Positions 41,347 through 50,202 of a stretch of 64,000 nt of DNA are shown piece by piece. The DNA comes from an uncultured Endomicrobiia bacterium (GTDB lineage: Bacteria > Elusimicrobiota > Endomicrobiia > Endomicrobiales > Endomicrobiaceae). The notes beneath the pieces were generated by a model, which saw only the letters and a program-made list of their open reading frames with translations, was not told the DNA's origin and made no database searches. Positions within the stretch are counted from its first letter, which is position 1. Every line of letters starts with the position of its first letter. The DNA is taken from NCBI GenBank assembly GCA_938040055.1, contig CALHWY010000012.1, positions 248,001 to 312,000 on the forward strand, written 5' to 3'. Made by a program: the position numbers and the translations under genes.

Positions 41347-41662
41347 ATAATAAACTTCATATTGTTTTGCAGTCAATATTTTCACATTTTCCGCCGTATG
41401 CCGCAGTTTTAAAACCGTCCCGCATCCGGACGAGGAGCCGATCTTTGTCAATTACCGTAAGAAATTATAAATAAACGGATTTTACTGCGATATTTATAAA
41501 AAAACGGCAAAAATTTTAAATATCTTATGCCTGCATTCTTTTTAAAACAAATACTTCCGGATAAGACGGTCGGCGTTAAAATGTTCGGCAGCATAAAATT
41601 AAATAATTTTCATATCTCATTTGAGGCGTTTCGGGAATGAACCCGGATAAAATACGGATTTT
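41347..41662. other. intergenic, no gene
   Basis: About 315 AT-rich nt between the ribH stop and the operon promoter. No open frame with a ribosome site and no convincing terminator for the riboflavin unit. Confidence 0.4.
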
Positions 41663-42124
41663 TTATATCTGGCAATAAAGATTTGTCATCTCTATCGCGC
41701 TCATAGCGGCGTCAGAGCCTTTATTTCCCGATTTTGTTCCGGCCCGTTCAATCGCCTGTTCTATATTATCCGTGGTGAGAACTCCGAAAATTACCGGAAT
41801 TTTGCTGTGCATACCCACCGCCGCAATTCCTTTTGAAACCTCAGCGGAAACATATTCGAAATGCGGCGTAGCTCCTCTGATAACGCAGCCCAGACATATC
41901 ACGGCGTCAAACTTATCGCTTTCGGCGATTTTTTTCGCGGCCGCCGCTATTTCAAAAGCTCCCGGCACCCAAAACAGAGCGATATCATCGTCTTTTGCGC
42001 CATGTCTGAGCAGCATATCCTGAGCCCCGCTGATAAGTTTATTTGTTATAAACTCGTTAAACCTTGAAACAACTATTGCAAATTTCCTGCCCTCCGCATT
42101 TAACCGCCCGTTGATTACTTTCAC
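41663..42124 (-). CDS. ribH: 6,7-dimethyl-8-ribityllumazine synthase
   Basis: A 153-residue lumazine synthase, which condenses the ribityl-pyrimidine with dihydroxybutanone phosphate. Signatures: VSRFNEFITNKL near the N-terminus, WVPGAFEIAAAAK and CVIRGATPHFEYV with the catalytic His. I take the GTG at 42124 as start, because AAAGGAG lies 6 nt upstream and this gives the usual family length; the frame runs further upstream but includes that ribosome site. It is separated from ribBA by a 319-nt non-coding gap. Confidence 0.93.
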   Translation of the reverse strand: MKVINGRLNAEGRKFAIVVSRFNEFITNKLISGAQDMLLRHGAKDDDIALFWVPGAFEIAAAAKKIAESDKFDAVICLGCVIRGATPHFEYVSAEVSKGIAAVGMHSKIPVIFGVLTTDNIEQAIERAGTKSGNKGSDAAMSAIEMTNLYCQI

Positions 42125-42443
42125 TTTTAACTCCTTTATTTTATTTTTATTGCCCATATGCAAAAACGGCTTGAATATTTTGGCAGTTAAACGGATATAT
42201 TCCGTAAAACGCCTCCTGCGCATATTGGCCGGCTGTCAATATGACAAGACGCAAAAATATATTTTCCGCTTTATGCAGTTTTACCGGCCGCAAGCTACAG
42301 CCCAAGCGCTACGGGAAGATATAAACGAAACTTTCTTTTCCTGTTTCGCATCAATTTTTACGCTTAACGCCCGCATTTACTCCGGAAACCCCGCGCGGCC
42401 TCTCTTGCGGCAAAAACCGTATTGCGCATATGCGCCGTTTTTT
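42125..42443. other. gap inside the riboflavin locus
   Basis: 319 nt between ribBA and ribH with no gene or clear promoter. Contains short GC-rich tracts and no recognisable RNA motif. The strong ribosome site of ribH is at its edge. Probably decayed sequence or an unrecognised leader. Confidence 0.4.
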
Positions 42444-43664
42444 TTAAACCGTCTTTAACAAATGCCCCATTTTTTCTTTTTTTGTTTTAAGATATCTTTT
42501 GTTTGAAAGCGTAGGAGAAACTTCAAGGGGGACTCTTCCGGATATCTTAAGGCCGTAGCCTTCAAGCCCTACTATTTTTCTGGGATTATTGGTCATAAGC
42601 TTTATGCTTTTCATTCCGAGTTCAGACAAAATCTGCGCTCCTATGCCGTAATCGCGCAGATCCGGAGCAAAACCCAAAGCCACATTCGCCTCAACCGTAT
42701 CCATTCCCTGCTCCTGTAAATGATAAGCTTTCAGCTTATTGGCCAGCCCTATCCCCCTGCCTTCCTGATGCATATAAAGAACGACCCCTAGACCGGCTTT
42801 TTCAATGGCGCGCAAAGCCGCTTCAAGCTGGTCGCCGCAATCGCATCTCAAAGAATGGAAAATATCTCCGGTTTCACAGGATGAATGCACTCTTACAAGA
42901 ACTTCCTTTTTGCCTTTCACGCCGCCTTTGACAATGGCAAGGTGAACGTCCTTTGTAATAGTGTCTTCAAAAAGAACGGATTTGAAATTGCCGTATTTTG
43001 TAGGAAGCTCAACGCTTACCACTTCCCTTACAAGTTTTTCGGTCTGCCTTCTGTAATTGATGAGCGTCTCAATGGTCAATATTTTCAGTTTATGTTTTTT
43101 TGCGAATTTGACGAGATCGGGCATTCTTGACATACTGCCGTCATCATTCATTATTTCGCATATTACGCCCGCGGGATAAAGCCCGGCAAGCCCGACAAGA
43201 TCAACGGCGGCCTCGGTATGCCCTGTACGCACAAGAACCCCGCCCTCTTTATAACGCAGCGGAAAAATATGCCCCGGCCGCGCGAAATCGTCGGGTTTGG
43301 AATATTTATCTATAAGTTTTTGCACGGTTACGGCTCTGTCGTACGCGGATATTCCCGTAGTCGTTCCTATACGGCAGTCGACCGAAACCGTAAAAGAACA
43401 GCCTTTTTTTTCAGTGGGTTTATCCACCATGTTTTCTATTTCGAGTTTTTCAAGCTGCTTGTTTTTCATCGGAACGCATATAAGCCCTCTGGCGTACTTT
43501 GTCATAAAATTTATTATTTCGGGAGTAACCTTTTCTGCGGCGCAAAGCAGATCCCCTTCATTTTCGCGGTCGGGATCATCCACCACTATAACCATTTTTC
43601 CCTTTTTAATATCTTTTATCGCGCTTTCTACGTCTGCAAAATTTTTTTTGTTTAATTTAGTCAT
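42444..43664 (-). CDS. ribBA: bifunctional DHBP synthase / GTP cyclohydrolase II
   Basis: A 406-residue fusion of RibB and RibA. The N-terminal half (1-200) has the DHBP-synthase acidic loop DDPDRENEGDL and GHTEAAVDLVGLAG; the C-terminal half has the zinc site of GTP cyclohydrolase II, with Cys residues in HSSCETGDIFHSLRCDCGDQ, then MHQEGRGIGL. It makes both precursors of riboflavin. The ATG at 43664 is one base after the ribE stop, so translational coupling is likely; a longer TTG start at 43697 overlaps ribE and is less likely. Confidence 0.95.
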   Translation of the reverse strand: MTKLNKKNFADVESAIKDIKKGKMVIVVDDPDRENEGDLLCAAEKVTPEIINFMTKYARGLICVPMKNKQLEKLEIENMVDKPTEKKGCSFTVSVDCRIGTTTGISAYDRAVTVQKLIDKYSKPDDFARPGHIFPLRYKEGGVLVRTGHTEAAVDLVGLAGLYPAGVICEIMNDDGSMSRMPDLVKFAKKHKLKILTIETLINYRRQTEKLVREVVSVELPTKYGNFKSVLFEDTITKDVHLAIVKGGVKGKKEVLVRVHSSCETGDIFHSLRCDCGDQLEAALRAIEKAGLGVVLYMHQEGRGIGLANKLKAYHLQEQGMDTVEANVALGFAPDLRDYGIGAQILSELGMKSIKLMTNNPRKIVGLEGYGLKISGRVPLEVSPTLSNKRYLKTKKEKMGHLLKTV

Positions 43665-43665
43665 T

Positions 43666-44286
43666 TTAAATAAACCCGTTTCCTTTAAGCATTTCAAGCG
43701 AAATGCCGTTCGAATTTTTATTTTTAATAAATTTTTTTACGTATTTGGCTAAGATATCCGTTTCAATATTTACCTTATCTCCCTTTTTCCTAAACCGCAA
43801 TGCCGTGGCGGCAAATGTTTCTGGAATAATGCAGATCTCTATATTTCCGCCGGCAATTTTGGAAATCGTAAGGCTTATGCCGTCAACCGCCACAGAACCT
43901 TTCTCAACGCAATATTCCATACAATTATCGTCAAGCGAAATGCGCACTATGTAAAAACGTTCAAGCTTTTCCACTTTTTCTATTTCGCCTTTGCCGTCGA
44001 CATGGCCGCTTACAATATGCCCGCCAAGCCTTGAGGAAAGGCTCAAAGCCCTTTCAAGATTGACTTTGTCATCCGCTTTAAGATACGAAAGAGCCGTAAC
44101 TTTGTCCGTCTCAGGACTGTAATCCGCCGTAAAAACTCCGTCTTTTATGCTTACGGCCGTAAGACAGGCTCCGTTAACCGCAATACTGTCTCCGGCAGAT
44201 ATCCCCCCGAGTTTTGTTTCTACAGATATTTGCGACATCGCGAGCCGTTTTACTGTCCCCAAATCTTCAATCAGTCCGGTAAACAC
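43666..44286 (-). CDS. ribE: riboflavin synthase alpha chain
   Basis: A 206-residue riboflavin synthase that dismutates two lumazines. Two similar halves (about 1-90 and 95-190): MFTGLIEDLGTV at the start, NGACLTAVSI in the first and VDGISLTISKI in the second. The start is a GTG at 44286 with AAGGAG 7 nt upstream. A 498-nt non-coding gap separates it from ribD. Normal length. Confidence 0.94.
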   Translation of the reverse strand: MFTGLIEDLGTVKRLAMSQISVETKLGGISAGDSIAVNGACLTAVSIKDGVFTADYSPETDKVTALSYLKADDKVNLERALSLSSRLGGHIVSGHVDGKGEIEKVEKLERFYIVRISLDDNCMEYCVEKGSVAVDGISLTISKIAGGNIEICIIPETFAATALRFRKKGDKVNIETDILAKYVKKFIKNKNSNGISLEMLKGNGFI

Positions 44287-44784
44287 TCAATTCTCCTTAT
44301 TTTCCGTGTGTTTTTCCAGTTCGGTCCGGCAAACTTCCGTATATCCGCCCGAATAAAAAAAACATATATGCAAACTCCGGCGAAAAAATTCTTCGTCTTT
44401 ACGCTCTCAACAGTCTTAAAAAGAGTTTAATTATCGCCGCATTCTTAAAAACCGGCGCTGCGGCGGATTTTAAATATTTCGCTTTCCGTCTCAAACGAGT
44501 AAAAAGGAATTTTGTCTCCCGTTTTAAACCGCGAAACCGACCCGGCGCATGTTTCTCTCCGCATTTCATATCCGCCAAAGCATCCCGCCGTCTTCAAATT
44601 TTTTATTGCGACCGGACGGAATATCCCGATGCCGCTGTCCGCATATATTTTATTTTATAAATCTTTCGGGGTAAAACTTTTTTTATTGCGCTTTTTCTTA
44701 TTTCAATTCCTTCCCCGCGCAAAAGGGGATAAACGGATCTCGGCAAAAGAAAAACCTCTACGGCTGCGGCGGGAAAAAATAATG
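44287..44784. other. 498-nt gap inside the riboflavin locus
   Basis: Between ribD and ribE. On the minus strand an open frame of about 69 codons (about 44445-44655), containing ETCAGSVSRFKTGDKIPFYS, has no ribosome site and no recognised family; it may be a remnant. No second FMN riboswitch or promoter is evident. Such a long gap is odd between genes that are normally tightly packed. Confidence 0.4.
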
Positions 44785-45855
44785 TCATCTTTTATTTTCA
44801 ATCCTGCCCGTAACTACAAAGTCCGGCCCGAGCTTTCCGAATTTCATATTTTTTACCCGCAAAGCCTCGGATATTTTACCCACTCCTTTCCCGCCGGCCA
44901 CGGAGACGGCTTTGTCGCCGCCGGCGATTTTGGGAGCGATAAAAAGGATAATGTCATCTACGGCTCCGGAAAACAAGGCGGAAGATATTATGTTTCCCCC
45001 TCCCTCTATTAAAATCGTTTTTAAAGACAGGGAGTTCAGTTTCTCTATTATTACTTTGAAATCTTTTTTCGCGGCTTTCATATTTACCGGAGCGGGAATT
45101 ATTCCGGGCTTTTGCAGCGGTGCCGGAAGTTTGCCTTTCTTACGGTCGTAAACGATAACGGTCGGCGCGCTTGCGTCAAAAACATTATAGCGTAAGGGGA
45201 TTTTAAGAGCCGAATCTATAATCACCCTTACCGGATTTCTGCCTTTAGAATGCGAAGTTAAATGAGGATTATCCTTTAAAACCGTATTTGTTCCGGCCAG
45301 CACCGCGTCATACGAAGTCCGTAAAGAATGAACCGAATTTCTGGATTTTGCGCAAGAAATCCATTTCGAGTCGTATTTTACGGTGGCGATCTTGCCGTCA
45401 AGCGTCATAGCCGCTTTAACGGTAACCCTGTTTTTTTTCTTTAAGTGAAGCAGATAATCTTTTATCAGTCTTTCGGCTTCGGAGCGCAACAAACCAGAAT
45501 GCACTTCAATTCCGTTTTTTTGCAAAGTTTCCGCGCTTGCGCAAACATTAGGATCTTTTACGGCAAAGAAAACCCGTTTAATGCCGGCCTCTATTATAGC
45601 GCGTGTGCAGGGAGGGCGTTTGCCGTAGCTGTTGCAGGGTTCAAGAGTGACATAAAGTTCGGCGTCTTTTGCTTTCTTTCCGGCATTAAGCAAAGCGTTT
45701 ATTTCGGCATGTTCGCCGCCGAAACGCTCATGCCATCCTCTTGCAATAATTTTTTCATTTTTAACGATAACGCAGCCTACCATAGGATTGGGATAAACAT
45801 TTCCTTTCCCGTTTTCCGCCGCTTTTATCGCCTCTTCCATAAATTTTTCGTTCAT
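44785..45855 (-). CDS. ribD: bifunctional riboflavin biosynthesis deaminase/reductase
   Basis: A 356-residue RibD. The deaminase half has PNPMVGCVIVKN, HAEINALL and EPCNSYGKRPPC (zinc ligands); the reductase half starts with TVKAAMTLDGKIA and ends with LIEGGGNIISSAL and IAPKIAGG. I start at the ATG at 45855 (MNEKFMEEA), which gives the family N-terminus; the frame extends upstream through the terminator and into the riboswitch, which cannot be coding. No strong ribosome site: the terminator U-tract sits just before the ATG, so when termination is avoided the leader fold may also affect translation. Confidence 0.92.
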   Translation of the reverse strand: MNEKFMEEAIKAAENGKGNVYPNPMVGCVIVKNEKIIARGWHERFGGEHAEINALLNAGKKAKDAELYVTLEPCNSYGKRPPCTRAIIEAGIKRVFFAVKDPNVCASAETLQKNGIEVHSGLLRSEAERLIKDYLLHLKKKNRVTVKAAMTLDGKIATVKYDSKWISCAKSRNSVHSLRTSYDAVLAGTNTVLKDNPHLTSHSKGRNPVRVIIDSALKIPLRYNVFDASAPTVIVYDRKKGKLPAPLQKPGIIPAPVNMKAAKKDFKVIIEKLNSLSLKTILIEGGGNIISSALFSGAVDDIILFIAPKIAGGDKAVSVAGGKGVGKISEALRVKNMKFGKLGPDFVVTGRIENKR

Positions 45856-45861
45856 AAACAA

Positions 45862-45893
45862 AAAAAAGCCCCGAAAATTTAATATTTCGGGGG
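45862..45893 (-). terminator. riboswitch-controlled terminator before ribD
   Basis: On the minus strand CCCCGAAA pairs with TTTCGGGG, then C and eight T run up to the ribD start. It is the expression platform of the FMN riboswitch. Its left arm CCCCGAA can also pair with TTCGGGG (46096-46102) at the 5' edge of the riboswitch, forming an anti-terminator. Confidence 0.8.
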
Positions 45894-45914
45894 TTGCCTG
45901 AATAAATGTATTTT

Positions 45915-46109
45915 CTTCTTTCATCCGGACTATACCGTCGGCATCCGATTCTCACGGATTCAGTCCTCGCGTTTTGCCGGTTTTTAACCGGGCTCATACG
46001 CGCGGAGTCGCAGGCTGGGAACTTCATTCCGCAAAACCGGGAAATCCGTTCTTTTACTGCCGGTAAGGATTTAAGAGCAAAGCTCTTTCACCTTCCCCCG
46101 AAGAGTTTA
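45915..46109 (-). ncRNA. FMN riboswitch (RFN element)
   Basis: The minus strand shows the RFN core in order: GGGGGAAGGTGAAAG, CCTTACCGGCAGTAAA, CCCAGCCTGCGA, GACTGAATCCGTGAGAATCC, GATGCCGACGGTATAGTCC and GGATGAAAGAAGA. These match the conserved motifs of FMN aptamers. It lies between a sigma70 promoter and the terminator before ribD, so FMN should promote termination and lower riboflavin synthesis. Loop lengths are a little long in the first and third arms. Confidence 0.95.
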
Positions 46110-46118
46110 TATGGGATA

Positions 46119-46147
46119 ATGCTAACATTTTTGTCCGAGCGTGTCAA
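46119..46147 (-). promoter_or_regulatory. promoter of the riboflavin operon
   Basis: TTGACA (46142-46147) and TAGCAT (46119-46124), spaced by 17 nt on the minus strand; transcription would begin near 46112, just before the riboswitch. It lies about 20 nt from the end of the preceding gene. Confidence 0.65.
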
Positions 46148-46166
46148 ATCGCACAAAAATTAAGTT

Positions 46167-46787
46167 TTATTTGAAAAACCGCCTGCTTCCCTCTTTCAGT
46201 TTTTGCGCTGTGGCGGAGTTTTTCTTAAGCTGCTCTTTTTTTACTTTTCTTTCGACATAGTCTATCTTGCCAAGCTCCTTTTTGTAATTTTCCATAGAAT
46301 AGGGAGAAGCGAGCCAGTGTCTTATGCCGGGAAGTTTCACGAACCATTTTTTAAACTTTTTCCATCCGGCCTTTACGGCGCCGGTTATCTTGTTTATCTT
46401 AGGGTTTTCTTTTAACTTTTCAATCATCTCAGCCGCTTTATTGGCAAGCATTCTGGTCTTAGGCTCCCCGGAATTTCCCGGCCGGGAATTTTCTTCAGAC
46501 TGTACTTTTTTGGATATGCGGGCGGCTTTCTTTTCGAATTTTCTCATCGCGGCGGCGTCCACATTGAACTGCGCCTGATAAGTGTCGTTTTCATTAACTT
46601 TTTTCATATCCATATATTCGCCTTCATGAGGCCGAATCCCGGATGAAGAACGGCTGTTGACTTCATTGACCATGGCAAAGCCGTAAGGATTGTCTTCTTC
46701 ATTCTTTTTTTTGTTTTCGGCAAAACCTGCTCCGGAAAGCATTGCGAATGATAAAACAAAACATAAAAAAAATCCGAATAACTTCAT
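46167..46787 (-). CDS. secreted Lys-rich protein, unknown function
   Basis: A 206-residue protein with a signal peptide (about 1-23, ending AGFAEN). No known domain recognised. The mature part is very basic: Lys-rich helices around residues 80-100, 110-145 and 165-205, with WKKFKKWFVKLPGIRHWLASPY in the centre. It could bind membranes, nucleic acid or acidic glycan. Its start overlaps the antiporter gene stop by 4 nt (ATGA), which shows co-translation with the antiporter. Complete. Confidence 0.6.
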   Translation of the reverse strand: MKLFGFFLCFVLSFAMLSGAGFAENKKKNEEDNPYGFAMVNEVNSRSSSGIRPHEGEYMDMKKVNENDTYQAQFNVDAAAMRKFEKKAARISKKVQSEENSRPGNSGEPKTRMLANKAAEMIEKLKENPKINKITGAVKAGWKKFKKWFVKLPGIRHWLASPYSMENYKKELGKIDYVERKVKKEQLKKNSATAQKLKEGSRRFFK

Positions 46788-47962
46788 AGCGGTTTTCTTT
46801 TCGCCTCCTTTGCGATTAAATATTTAAGAATAAAAGGCGTTATGAAAGTAGTAAGCATTATGACCGCGACAAGAGCGCTGTAATCGTCGGAGCCGAAAAC
46901 TTTGTTTCTAAAACCTATTCCCGCAAAAATAAGCCCCACTTCACCTCTCGGAACCATTGAAACGCCTATAAGCAGTCTGCTTATGCCTTTTTTAAAAACG
47001 ACAAATCCCGCGGACGCTTTTCCGACAAAAGCGACCAGAAATAAAATAGCCGTCAGAAGAAGAATCGTCCTGTTTGCGGCCACGAAAGGATTAAAAGTGC
47101 CCAAATCGACGTTCGTTCCCATCAAAACAAAAAATACGGGGACGAAAAAAGCCGATAAGGGTTTCAGATCCGTTTTTATTTCTTTTCCCTGCTTGGTGCT
47201 TGAGAGCACAAGTCCCGCAGCAAAAGCGCCGACTATCGGAGCAAGCCCGAATTTTGAAGAAAGCGCGGCAATAAGCAGACAAAAAGCAAAACCCATTACA
47301 AAAACTATATTGTCCTGCTTCATCTTAGCCGCATATTTGAAAAGCGTCGGAGTGATAAGCAGTCCGGCAGCTACGGCAAGAATAAGAAATATCACGGCTG
47401 TTCCGGCTATTTGCGCCACGCTTCCCGCCGTTACGCTTCCTCCGGATACCAGCTTTAAAACCACCGCCAGTATCGTAAGCCCTATTACATCGTCAATAAC
47501 GGCCGCTCCCAAAACTATCTTGGCTTCTTCGCTTTCAAGTTTTTTCAGATCTTTAAAAACTCTGGCGGTTATGCCTACGGATGTCGCGGTAAGAACCGCG
47601 CCGGCAAAAATAGCCTGGGTGCTTGTAAGCCCGAAATATAAAAATGCATAATAACCCAGCAAATAAGGAAAAACCACGCCGATAACCGCAACGGCGCCGG
47701 CCCAGCCGCCGGCTCTCGCAAACTCTTTGATATCCGTGGAAAGGCCCACTTCAAACAAAAGAATTATCGCTCCGAGTTCCGAAATGCTCGTAAGCACCGG
47801 AGTTTCGGTTACCAGCCCCAAAACGCTGGGGCCTATTATTACGCCCGCGATAAGTTCGCCCACAATGCCGCTTTGCCCGCATCTGACGGCTATTTCTCCA
47901 AAAATTTTCGCGGCGGCAAGGATGATAACGATAGCAATCAGAAAATGAAAAACTTCATGCAT
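46784..47962 (-). CDS. cation:proton antiporter, CPA2 family
   Basis: A 392-residue membrane protein with about 12 helices, of the monovalent cation:proton antiporter-2 (Kef/NapA) family. AAVIDDVIGLTIL carries the transport Asp-Asp pair in helix 5 (about 155), and GELIAGVIIGPSVLGL opens the protein. No C-terminal RCK or USP domain, so no visible ligand gating. It exchanges Na+ or K+ for H+. Start at MHEVFHFL; 52 nt follow the TPR gene. Confidence 0.88.
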   Translation of the reverse strand: MHEVFHFLIAIVIILAAAKIFGEIAVRCGQSGIVGELIAGVIIGPSVLGLVTETPVLTSISELGAIILLFEVGLSTDIKEFARAGGWAGAVAVIGVVFPYLLGYYAFLYFGLTSTQAIFAGAVLTATSVGITARVFKDLKKLESEEAKIVLGAAVIDDVIGLTILAVVLKLVSGGSVTAGSVAQIAGTAVIFLILAVAAGLLITPTLFKYAAKMKQDNIVFVMGFAFCLLIAALSSKFGLAPIVGAFAAGLVLSSTKQGKEIKTDLKPLSAFFVPVFFVLMGTNVDLGTFNPFVAANRTILLLTAILFLVAFVGKASAGFVVFKKGISRLLIGVSMVPRGEVGLIFAGIGFRNKVFGSDDYSALVAVIMLTTFITPFILKYLIAKEAKRKPL

Positions 47963-48014
47963 GAAAAACTCCTCTCTTATTTATATGCTTTGAAATTACG
48001 GATATTTTATAAAA

Positions 48015-50183
48015 TTATTGAGTTTTTTGTTTTATTTCTTTTTTTAACTCGTCGGGAATTTCCGCTCCCAGCTTTTCGGCCGTTAAAATATCCCTCATAA
48101 ATTTGTCAAAATTTCCAGTCTCAAGATACAGTCCCGCCCTGCCTGCGTATGCCGGAGCATAATCGTTTTTTATCAGCAAGGCAAGAGTATAATAGTAAAG
48201 CGCTTTTTTATGATTCATAGCCTGTTTCTCAATATCGCCAAGATAATTATACGCAATATAATCTCCGGGATATTTTTTTACGGTATGCATAAACTGCACG
48301 GAAGCTTTTGCGTACTCGTTATAATCAAGGTAAAGCTCTCCGAGTTTGCGCATCAAATCCGCGTTTTTGGCGCAGTTGGCAATGCCGGTCTTGAGCTCCG
48401 CCTCGGCTTCGGAGTACCGCCCGAGTATGTCATAAATCTGCATCTGATACAGATAAAGTTCAGGATTTGAAATATGGAGTTCTTTTGCTTTCGTTAAATT
48501 TTCCGTCGCTTTTTCATAGTTGCCGTCATAAGCCTGAAAAATCGCGAGAGTTTCATATAAATAGAAAATCCTAGGGAATCTTTTTATGCCGTTTTCTATT
48601 ATTCTGTAAGCTTTTTCTTTCCGGCCTTTTTCATAATAGATTTTCGCCGCAAACATATACACGCCTTCAATATTATAATCGTCATAAGGCAGCCTGTCGT
48701 AAAAAGTCAAAGCTTCGTCGTATTTTTTTTCGTCCACTCTTAAGAAAGCCAGATCATACAAAGTCTCGTTATCATCAGGTTCCAGAAATAATGCCATTTG
48801 AAAATCTTTTTCCGCTTCTTTTATATTTCCTTCAATTCTAAAGCAGTTGCCCCTGTTCGAGTAAGCCTTGGCAAGCGTTGCGGGATAATTTTCTATTACG
48901 TCACTGAATAAAGTTTTTGTGTTTTTCCATTTCCCTGCTCTCGCATGCGCGCTCAAGCACATGGCCGCCAGGCACGCAAATACCGCCGTTTTCATAAGAT
49001 TCTTCGCATATGCTTTCTTCATAACAGCGTATAAACTCAGTATTGCGCCGGATACCGCATAGCTCAAACCTATAAACGGTATATAAGTATATCTGTCGGC
49101 GACAGGCGAAACTCCGGCCGGCAGTATGTTTATGACCGGCAGTACGGTTATCAAAAACAATCCCAGTCCGAAGCATACGAGTTTCGTTTTTTTCAAACTG
49201 TATGCGGCGAGAAGCGCCAGCGCATAAACCATAGCAGGCGCTTTTAAAATAAAATCGGGCGGAACGGATGTATTTTCAAAAAAATGCGGATATATGACCG
49301 ACAGCTTTGACGGAACCAGAAACTTTACAAGATAAAACAGCATATTAAAATGGGCGGACACGAAATTGACGAAAAGAAAATAAAGCGTCAGCACGTTTTT
49401 TTGTCCTGGAGTATAATACAATAAAAAAGTGCCCAGCGAAAAAACGGCCGCTATAAAAAAATAGGGCAGATATCTTAGAAAGCTTCTCGCGTTAAACTTC
49501 AGCCCGCTGAACCAGTCGCATAATACCAATACCGCGGGCAGCGTCACGGCCATGCTTTTTGACAAACAGGCAAACAAAAACAGCAAAAGAGAAAATGACA
49601 CCGCAAAAAATTTCTTTTTACCCTCAGCGCAGCGGGCTTTAAGATAAAAAAGCCAGGAAGAAAGGAAAAAAAAAGCGTAAAGAGTGTCTTTTCTCGCCGA
49701 AACCCATGCCACAGGTTCAACGTGCATAGGATGACATGAAAACAGAAACGAAGTTATAAACGAAACGGCAAAGTTCCTGCCGCTGAGACGAAAAAATATA
49801 AAGAAAACCAAAAGAGCATTTAACAGATGAAGCATCAGATTGCCCGCATGATAATAATACGGATCAAGCTTAAAAAAACGGTATTGCGCGGCATAGGAAA
49901 GATTGACCAGAGGATGGTAAAGTTTAAAGTGCGGCTCTAAAAGAAGAGCTTTAAGATTATCCGGGCCGAAAGACCGTATTTTCCAGTTATGGGTAACCAT
50001 GGCGGGATCGTCAAGATTGACAAAGCCGGCATTAAGCGCCGGATAAAAAGTAAATACCGTAATAAGCAAAAGCGCTAAAAGCATAAAAATCTGGATTTTT
50101 TTCATTTTCGGGGTAACTGCATATTTTTTATTCGGATTATAAAAAAGCTTGCCGCCGGGCCTTTTTAACGGTTTTTTTATCAT
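48015..50183 (-). CDS. multi-pass membrane protein with C-terminal TPR repeats (GT-C-like)
   Basis: A 722-residue protein. Residues about 25-420 form some ten membrane helices with a luminal/periplasmic Asp-Asp motif near the start (NLDDPAMVTHN) and HPMHVEPVAW in the next loop, the layout of O-mannosyltransferase-like GT-C enzymes fused to TPRs (TMTC-type). Residues 430-720 hold about eight tetratricopeptide repeats (e.g. AYSNRGNCFRIEGNIKEAEK). Such proteins may glycosylate proteins or act in envelope assembly; the substrate is unknown. It follows thyX by 19 nt. Confidence 0.78.
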   Translation of the reverse strand: MIKKPLKRPGGKLFYNPNKKYAVTPKMKKIQIFMLLALLLITVFTFYPALNAGFVNLDDPAMVTHNWKIRSFGPDNLKALLLEPHFKLYHPLVNLSYAAQYRFFKLDPYYYHAGNLMLHLLNALLVFFIFFRLSGRNFAVSFITSFLFSCHPMHVEPVAWVSARKDTLYAFFFLSSWLFYLKARCAEGKKKFFAVSFSLLLFLFACLSKSMAVTLPAVLVLCDWFSGLKFNARSFLRYLPYFFIAAVFSLGTFLLYYTPGQKNVLTLYFLFVNFVSAHFNMLFYLVKFLVPSKLSVIYPHFFENTSVPPDFILKAPAMVYALALLAAYSLKKTKLVCFGLGLFLITVLPVINILPAGVSPVADRYTYIPFIGLSYAVSGAILSLYAVMKKAYAKNLMKTAVFACLAAMCLSAHARAGKWKNTKTLFSDVIENYPATLAKAYSNRGNCFRIEGNIKEAEKDFQMALFLEPDDNETLYDLAFLRVDEKKYDEALTFYDRLPYDDYNIEGVYMFAAKIYYEKGRKEKAYRIIENGIKRFPRIFYLYETLAIFQAYDGNYEKATENLTKAKELHISNPELYLYQMQIYDILGRYSEAEAELKTGIANCAKNADLMRKLGELYLDYNEYAKASVQFMHTVKKYPGDYIAYNYLGDIEKQAMNHKKALYYYTLALLIKNDYAPAYAGRAGLYLETGNFDKFMRDILTAEKLGAEIPDELKKEIKQKTQ

Positions 50184-50202
50184 TATTTAAACTGGAAGAA
50201 AA

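Noticed and set aside
44445..44655. 69-codon minus-strand frame in the ribD-ribE gap
   Set aside because: Looks protein-like but has no ribosome site and no family I can name; mentioned only in the gap description.
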